A stretch of 64,000 nt of DNA from the NCBI GenBank assembly GCA_026873275.1, contig JANTUC010000008.1, positions 992,001-1,056,000 of the forward strand. Direction: 5' to 3'. The stretch comes from Pseudopithomyces maydicus. Its lineage: Eukaryota; Ascomycota; Dothideomycetes; Pleosporales; Didymosphaeriaceae. The notes beneath the pieces were generated by a model, which ran no database searches, was not told where the DNA came from, and worked only from the letters and a program-made list of their open reading frames with translations. The position numbers and the translations under genes are program-made. Shown piece by piece: positions 59,277-64,000 of this stretch (within the stretch, counting starts at the first letter, position 1; each line of letters starts with the position of its first letter).

Positions 59277-59849
59277 ATGCCCAAACATCCGTCTGCCTCC
59301 AGCACCACTCGTCGCCGTTTGCTTGTCGAGTTTATTGAATCTTTTGGCGAAACCATGGTAAAGAAGTGTTCCACATGCGTAAAGCACAATCGTGTTTGCA
59401 AAGTTCATGTTCGTTCCGGAAAATGTGGTGCCTGTGTGCGGCTCGGGCAGCGTTGCGATGTTCGTGTTTCCGAGTCGGAGTTCAAGCGTTTGTTGGCTGA
59501 AAAAGAGAAGTTGAAGGTGCAAATTCAAGAGTCAAGGGAAGCGCAGGAAACCGCTTTTAAGGCTCACGAGGCTGCGCTCGAGGAGTTGCGGGTTGCGCGC
59601 GCTCGCGAGGACCGTCTCCGTCAGCAGATGGATTTGTTGGATCGCAAGGCTGCTGACGCGATTTCTGTGGAGGAGAGGAATATCGAAGAGATGGAAGCTG
59701 CAGAGGTGTCTGACCTTGCTCCAGCGGCTGCGGAAGCTCCTTCAGGTCCTTTGTTATCTCCCGCGACGTGGGGTGCGTTTGAGGGTTTGTCTGATGAGTT
59801 TTGGGATTCGCACTTCCCTGCTCCCATGATTCCTTCCTCCGGTGTATAG
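59277..59849 (+). CDS. Antisense Zn2Cys6-like coiled-coil protein of chromovirus H
   Basis: 190 residues from ATG 59277 to a stop at 59847-59849, opposite in strand to gag-pol. An upstream ATG (59217) adds 20 residues, but the 59277 start is preferred because relic G aligns from exactly this MP, 30 residues before the first Cys. Residues 31-60 hold C31-x2-C34-x6-C41-x8-C50-x2-C53-x6-C60, which fits the fungal Zn2Cys6 pattern. Residues about 66-145 are Glu/Lys/Arg/Ala/Leu-rich and predicted by eye to form a coiled coil. An acidic, Ala/Pro-rich tail contains two Trp (TWGAF, EFWDS). Its stop is 7 bp from the pol stop. Sense codons, conserved layout and the G relic argue for a real gene. Function is unknown: DNA or RNA binding, or control of the element, are inferences. 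Its promoter could be the LTR read in reverse. Confidence 0.78.
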   Translation: MPKHPSASSTTRRRLLVEFIESFGETMVKKCSTCVKHNRVCKVHVRSGKCGACVRLGQRCDVRVSESEFKRLLAEKEKLKVQIQESREAQETAFKAHEAALEELRVARAREDRLRQQMDLLDRKAADAISVEERNIEEMEAAEVSDLAPAAAEAPSGPLLSPATWGAFEGLSDEFWDSHFPAPMIPSSGV

Positions 59850-59856
59850 GTATGTT

Positions 59857-62800
59857 TTATGTCCTTCTTCGTAGTAGTGGCGTCATCTTGTTGTAATATT
59901 CCTTCAGCTTTTGTTGACAGTTGCTTAGGTTCCCTTCTGGTTCCCATGTGTTTTCGCTATTGGGATACCCTTTCCACTTGACGAGGTACTCGTCGTTTCC
60001 TTGTCCTAAGCCGTGTCGCATGTCTAGGATGCGTTCTACTTCGAACTCGTTTTCTTCTTCGGCTTGGTGATAGAAGGTGATCTGAACTGGCGTTTCTGGG
60101 TCTGCTGGTTCCAATAATGATATGTGGAATACCGGGTGTATCTTTGCATCTGGCGGTAGTTCCAACTTGTAGTTTACTGGCGATATCTGTTTGGAAATGA
60201 AAAATGGTCCGACTTTAACGTGATCCAGTTTCTTGTGTTTCTTCTTCTGTGTGCGAAGATTTTTCGTAAGCAAGTATGCTTTATCCCCCTTCTTCAGCTG
60301 AGGTGCCGTTTTTCGTTTCTTGTTGACGTAGGAAATTGTTTGTCGTTGAGACTTCTCGAGGTTTTCTCGTAATTCTTCGTGTGTTCGTTTCATGATTTCT
60401 GCGGTTTTCTCTGCTTCTGCTGTGTTGATAACCGTTGGTAAGACTTGATCAAAGAGATGTGGATGTTTTCCGTGGTTTGCGTAGTATGGTGTAGTTCCAG
60501 TTGTTGCTGATTCTTTGTTGTTGTATGCCATTTGTGCTAAAGGTAATAATGAAACCCAATTGTCTTTCTTCTTGTTGCAGTAGATGCGTAGGTACGTTTC
60601 CATAGTCTGGTTGGTACGTTCCGTTTGTCCGTCCGTCTGTGGATGATAAGCTGTCGATAGCTTTCGTTTCGTTCCGATGAGTGCCATAAGCGTTGTCCAG
60701 TAATTTGATGTGAAGAGTTTGTCTCTGTCGCTGATGATTGTCTTTGGTATGCCGTGGTGTCTTACGAGTCTGTCGAGTATAAGATAGCCTAGCTGGTCTG
60801 CAGTGCATTCCTTCTTGCAGGGTATCATCTCGGCGTACTTCGTAAATCTGTCCACAATAACCAATATTGCGTTGTACTTGACTTCCGTAGCCGGGTCCGT
60901 AGATCCTGGTAGTCCTGTAACAAAATCCATAGCGATGTCTTCCCATGGTGCTGTGGGTATTTCAATGGCTTGCATTTCTCCATACTTCAGATGTGTCGCA
61001 TGCTTATTCCTTTGGCAGTCTGCGCACTTCCTGATGTAGTTGGTTACAGCTTCCTTGATTCCTTTGAAGTTGTAGTTCCGTTGGATTAGTTCCACTGTCT
61101 TGCTGATTCCGGGATGTCCGTAAAGAGGGTCGTCGTGGTGTTGTCGTATTACCTCCTCCTGTTGTTCCTTTGGTACATCCTTGGTGACTATTATTAGTTG
61201 GTTAAGTTCCGCTGTAGGTCCTAGCGATCCGTCCTTGTTTTCCTTGAGGATTGCCGAATATGTCTTGACCTTATCTCCTGCGAGATCTTTTCTTCTGCTG
61301 AGAGCATCTGCTCGTCCGTTCTCTTTTCCTGGTGTGTACAGGATCTTGAATTTGTACTGTCCAAGGGCTTCTGACCATCGCGCTTGTCGCGGTGTCAATT
61401 CTTTCGTTGTCGTGAACCGTAACAGATTTTTGTGGTCCGTAAAGATCGTGAGTTCTGAGCATCCGTGGGCGTAGGTCCTCCAGTGCTTGAGTGCTTTGAC
61501 GATAGCATACAATTCTTTGTCGTGGATGTCGTAGCGTGTTTCCGCGTCAATGAATTTATACGAATAGTAAGCAACAGGGTGCCACTGTCCGTCCCTTTCT
61601 TGCTTCGCGCATGCTCCGATAGCCAAGTCGCTTGCGTCGGTTTCCATGCGTAGTGGTTCGTCGCTTCTGAAAGCAACTAGGACTGGTGCACTGATGCTTG
61701 CTTGTACTAGCTGTTTGAAAGCTCGATCGCATTGTTCCGTCCATTTGAATGCTACATCCTTCTTGGTTAGTGCCGTCAAGGGTATGGTGATCTTGGAGTA
61801 ATCCTTGATGAATTGTCTGTTGAATCCGCAAAATCCTAGGAATTCTCGTACGTCTCCTATGGTTTTCGGAATTGGCCATGCTCGTATGGTTTCGACCTTT
61901 TCTGGGCTTATGCTGAAGCCTTTCGTGTTGACAACGTGTCCTAGGAACTCTAGTTCCGTGACATGGAATTTGCATTTTTCCGGTTTGATCCTTAGGTGTG
62001 CTTTCCGTAAAGCTTCCAATACGATTTTGACATGTTCTACGTGTTCTTGCTCGTTTTCTGAGTATACGAGGATGTCGTCTAGGTAGGCAACTACGAAGAT
62101 GTCGAGGTAGTTCCTTAGCGTGTTGTTGATCAATTCCTGGAATGTTGCTGGTGCGTTAGTTAGTCCGAACGGCATGACTGTGTACTCGAACAGGCCGTAT
62201 CGCGATCTAAACGCTGTCTTCCATTCTTCACCTTCTTTCATCCTGATGAGGTGGTATCCGTCTCTTAAGTCCATAGCCGTAAATATCTTGGCTCTTGAGA
62301 GTCTGTCTCGTAATTCTGATATGTTCGGTAACGGGTATCTATTCTTGATCGTGATGTTGTTGAGTGCTCGATAGTCGATGCACGGTCGTGGTTCTCCGTT
62401 TTTCTTGAGTACGAACATAAATGGACTTGCTGCGGGTGACTTCGATTCTCGTATGTATCCTTTGTCGAGGTTCTTCTCGATGAAGTCTTTTTCCCATTGG
62501 AGTTCTTTTCCTGACTTGCCGTATAATGGTCCAAAGGGTGGCGTTTTCCCTTCTTCTAGGTCAATCGTATGATCCCAGGGTTGGTGCTCAGGTAGGTTTG
62601 CTTTTCCTTCCTCTTCCCGAAACAAATGACTCCACTTTTTATATTCGTCGGGGATGTCGTGAGTTGTGCGTTTCTCCTTCTCGTGCTTCTTGACCTGGTG
62701 GTGCCTGCCAGCGTCTGCCGAGGTAAATTCCAGTTTATCGACTTTCTGTCGCGAGTTCAAATTATTGATCATGCTCTCATCCGCCATCAGCGTCGTGTGA

Positions 62801-63246
62801 TGCGCAGGTTCTGACTGCAGTGCACATTTGCAGTTCCTCATCGAAAGCTCTTTCCTTCCCCAATGTATCTGTGGGTTATGCTTTCGTAGCCAGGGGATAC
62901 CCAGGATTAAGTCATGCTGACTTGCATCCAAGACGTCTAAGGTAATCCACTCCTGGTGCTCATGGATCTTGAGTGTCGTCGTGACCTCGTGTCGTATGCT
63001 TGATTGTCCTGGTAATCGGCGTCCATTCGCGACATGGATAGCCAAGGGAATTTCCTTGAGTTGTTCGCGGAGTCCGGCTCGTTGAACAGTCTTTCTCGAT
63101 ATAAAGTTTCCTTGGGCTCCCGAATCCAGTAAAGCCTTGATCCGTATTCTCTCATCAAGCATTACCGGTAGCTTAATGAGGGATGCCTGGTCAGTTACCA
63201 GCGCATTTAGTTCTGTTGCGGCTCCACTGAGTCCGCCCGTTGGCCT
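59857..63246 (-). CDS. pol: Chromovirus H Pol polyprotein
   Basis: It is entered by -1 frameshift at 63246. The first Met is at 63162, giving 1101 residues, with 28 more upstream in frame. Positions from that Met: aspartic protease DSG at 13-15; RT with CIDYRALN (261-268), MDLRDGY (Asp298), MPFGLTNAP and YLDD (360-363); RNase H Asp509, Glu550, Asp576; integrase zinc site H675/676, H683, C713, C716 and catalytic Asp746, Asp812, Glu848 (35 residues between the last two); GPF at 985-987; chromodomain about 1038-1085 (EFEVERILDM, YLVKWKGY, NTWEP). All key residues are present and no stop interrupts it, so it may be active. The chromodomain would direct integration to modified histone. Several smaller frames here on both strands are shadows. 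Confidence 0.95.
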   Translation of the reverse strand, partial: RPTGGLSGAATELNALVTDQASLIKLPVMLDERIRIKALLDSGAQGNFISRKTVQRAGLREQLKEIPLAIHVANGRRLPGQSSIRHEVTTTLKIHEHQEWITLDVLDASQHDLILGIPWLRKHNPQIHWGRKELSMRNCKCALQSEPAHHTTLMADESMINNLNSRQKVDKLEFTSADAGRHHQVKKHEKEKRTTHDIPDEYKKWSHLFREEEGKANLPEHQPWDHTIDLEEGKTPPFGPLYGKSGKELQWEKDFIEKNLDKGYIRESKSPAASPFMFVLKKNGEPRPCIDYRALNNITIKNRYPLPNISELRDRLSRAKIFTAMDLRDGYHLIRMKEGEEWKTAFRSRYGLFEYTVMPFGLTNAPATFQELINNTLRNYLDIFVVAYLDDILVYSENEQEHVEHVKIVLEALRKAHLRIKPEKCKFHVTELEFLGHVVNTKGFSISPEKVETIRAWPIPKTIGDVREFLGFCGFNRQFIKDYSKITIPLTALTKKDVAFKWTEQCDRAFKQLVQASISAPVLVAFRSDEPLRMETDASDLAIGACAKQERDGQWHPVAYYSYKFIDAETRYDIHDKELYAIVKALKHWRTYAHGCSELTIFTDHKNLLRFTTTKELTPRQARWSEALGQYKFKILYTPGKENGRADALSRRKDLAGDKVKTYSAILKENKDGSLGPTAELNQLIIVTKDVPKEQQEEVIRQHHDDPLYGHPGISKTVELIQRNYNFKGIKEAVTNYIRKCADCQRNKHATHLKYGEMQAIEIPTAPWEDIAMDFVTGLPGSTDPATEVKYNAILVIVDRFTKYAEMIPCKKECTADQLGYLILDRLVRHHGIPKTIISDRDKLFTSNYWTTLMALIGTKRKLSTAYHPQTDGQTERTNQTMETYLRIYCNKKKDNWVSLLPLAQMAYNNKESATTGTTPYYANHGKHPHLFDQVLPTVINTAEAEKTAEIMKRTHEELRENLEKSQRQTISYVNKKRKTAPQLKKGDKAYLLTKNLRTQKKKHKKLDHVKVGPFFISKQISPVNYKLELPPDAKIHPVFHISLLEPADPETPVQITFYHQAEEENEFEVERILDMRHGLGQGNDEYLVKWKGYPNSENTWEPEGNLSNCQQKLKEYYNKMTPLLRRRT

Positions 63247-64000
63247 AAAAAAGACTGCTTGCCTTTCTTGCCTGCTCGCTTGCGTCTGAAGGGTTCACTT
63301 GCCTCCATCGTGTCGAGCCATTTATCTTCACCGAATCCGAACATGGCCTTGGTTCTTGCATGCTTCTGGCAATCCTTGTGTAAGCATGTCTGCCAATGTT
63401 CTTGTGTGCATGTGCCGTTAACAATGAGGGTCATTGTCATGTTTTCTCCTTCGAGGTACCCTGGAAAATATTGTCGAGTTCGCTTGTCCCAGAGATGTAC
63501 GTCACAATCGTCGATTGGGCAGTCAAACCATTCCCATCGGCAGCGAGGCTGCTTAGAAGGGAACCAATGTTCTTCCTTGGCCCTGTAGTGAATAGTACAC
63601 TGGTCATAGTTGCATAGTTTCCAGTTGATGCACATATGTTTGGGGTTTCGGTGGTCCAGTACGTAATCCGGTTCGTAGGTTTCTTTCTCGTTTTCATAGA
63701 CTTTTTGCTTTGACTGTCGTTGGTACCTTTCTTGTCCCCATTCGATGTCAGCTTCACTAACGTACTTGAGTCGCTGATCATCTAGGTGTGGGACTGATCC
63801 TTCAGGAAGATCTACATCCCGTGGTTGGAATTCTTCTTCCAGAGGTTCCGTTTGCGTAAGTTTGTCGAGGTACTCCATAACGTTGATTGGTTTGGCTTGA
63901 GGATGTGGCGTAGGTGCTCGCGCTCGTACGGGTTCAAAGTCGTTGACGGGTTCTTCGTACGGATCCTCGTAAAGTCGTGAATCGTCTGAGTCCGAGTGTT
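63207..64000 (-). CDS. gag: Chromovirus H Gag, C-terminal part (start outside window)
   Basis: The frame is open to the window edge (263 residues visible). Met at 63878 is internal, because relic G aligns upstream of it (APTPHPQAKPINV). Counting from that Met, three tandem Cys/His motifs are visible: C83-x5-C89-x4-C94-x2-H97, C113-x6-C120-x4-C125-x2-H128, C157-x7-C165-x4-C170-x2-H173, the first two each with Trp in the first spacer and followed by a W/YFP word. They probably bind zinc, but they are not the ordinary CCHC knuckle (which in relic G lies further upstream). A basic RRKRAGKKGK run precedes the frameshift site. Gag ends 11 residues after the last slippery codon. It forms the particle and packages RNA. 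Confidence 0.88.
   Translation of the reverse strand, partial: HSDSDDSRLYEDPYEEPVNDFEPVRARAPTPHPQAKPINVMEYLDKLTQTEPLEEEFQPRDVDLPEGSVPHLDDQRLKYVSEADIEWGQERYQRQSKQKVYENEKETYEPDYVLDHRNPKHMCINWKLCNYDQCTIHYRAKEEHWFPSKQPRCRWEWFDCPIDDCDVHLWDKRTRQYFPGYLEGENMTMTLIVNGTCTQEHWQTCLHKDCQKHARTKAMFGFGEDKWLDTMEASEPFRRKRAGKKGKQSFLGQRADSVEPQQN
63218..63252 (-). promoter_or_regulatory. -1 programmed frameshift signal between gag and pol
   Basis: The minus strand has T TTT TTA (63252-63246), correctly phased in the gag frame (tct ttt tta). A 9-base spacer follows, then GCGGACTCAGTGGAGCCGC (63236-63218), which folds into a 7-bp stem with one bulged A and loop AGTG. The heptamer is the same as the classic retroviral slippery sequence of this type. 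After a -1 step the frame is open straight into pol. The heptamer and the downstream pol reading are conserved in relic G. Confidence 0.85.

Larger units (their letters stand above)
58732..64000 (-). mobile_element. Chromovirus H, apparently intact, runs off the window
   Basis: Normal GC, long open frames and intact catalytic motifs. On the minus strand: gag (start outside), -1 frameshift site, pol, polypurine tract (59168-59186), 3' LTR (58732-59167). It has an extra ORF on the opposite strand (59277-59849). There is no sign of RIP, in sharp contrast to everything to its left, so it arrived after the AT-rich block was mutated or escaped RIP. It inserted into G's 3' LTR. The second duplication copy (expected ATTAG, as at 58727-58731) and the 5' LTR lie beyond 64000. 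Confidence 0.9.

Noticed and set aside
59094..59528. 144-codon minus-strand ORF overlapping the antisense gene
   Set aside because: It runs across the LTR end, polypurine tract and the complement of the Zn-cluster ORF; no motif, and no counterpart in relic G. A shadow frame.

Overview
The window looks like a transposon graveyard in a filamentous ascomycete (Pezizomycotina). Positions 1 to 58,731 are very AT-rich and full of TpA. Recognisable transposon proteins survive there only with Trp and Gln codons turned into stops and Cys turned into Tyr. That is the signature of repeat-induced point mutation (RIP: C to T and G to A). I found no ordinary host gene, tRNA, rRNA or CRISPR array. At 58,732 the composition changes within one base to normal GC, where an apparently intact chromovirus (Ty3/gypsy with chromodomain) starts and runs off the right edge.

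The AT-rich part is a stack of nested insertions, several dated by target-site duplications (TSDs). Left block: a solo LTR (708-1044), one copy of a host repeat I call R1 (about 1049-1880), and a Tc1-like relic (about 1881-3697) interrupted by retroposon SR1 (2161-3310). Retroposon SR3 (3759-19282) then contains gypsy copy A (4043-18414, + strand). Copy A's 5' LTR contains gypsy copy B of the same family (4371-11522, - strand). Middle: a Tc1-like DD34E transposon (20208-22317). Right block: a second R1 copy (from about 22,640) is split by gypsy D (23305-52369, - strand). D itself contains a 291-bp structured SINE (26964-27254), retroposon SR2 (29319-30454), gypsy F (30842-43282) and gypsy E (44063-52127). 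R1 resumes at 52,370 and is split again by chromovirus relic G (52545-58731). The intact chromovirus H (58732 to beyond 64000, - strand) is inserted 34 bp into G's 3' LTR.

H has this order in its own sense: gag (start outside the window), a -1 frameshift site (TTTTTTA plus stem-loop), pol (protease, RT, RNase H, integrase, GPF motif, chromodomain), polypurine tract, 3' LTR. Between pol and the polypurine tract, on the opposite strand and tail-to-tail with pol, lies an ORF for a Zn2Cys6-like, coiled-coil protein. RIP-degraded relic G has the same slippery heptamer and the same antisense ORF, with all six Cys positions now Tyr and almost the same stop-to-stop spacing. Gypsy copies A and B also carry an antisense Cys-rich plus coiled-coil reading frame in the corresponding place. 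A conserved antisense gene shared by three element families is the most interesting signal here.

Coordinates of LTRs and TSDs were read base by base. Boundaries of degraded gag and pol relics are approximate.
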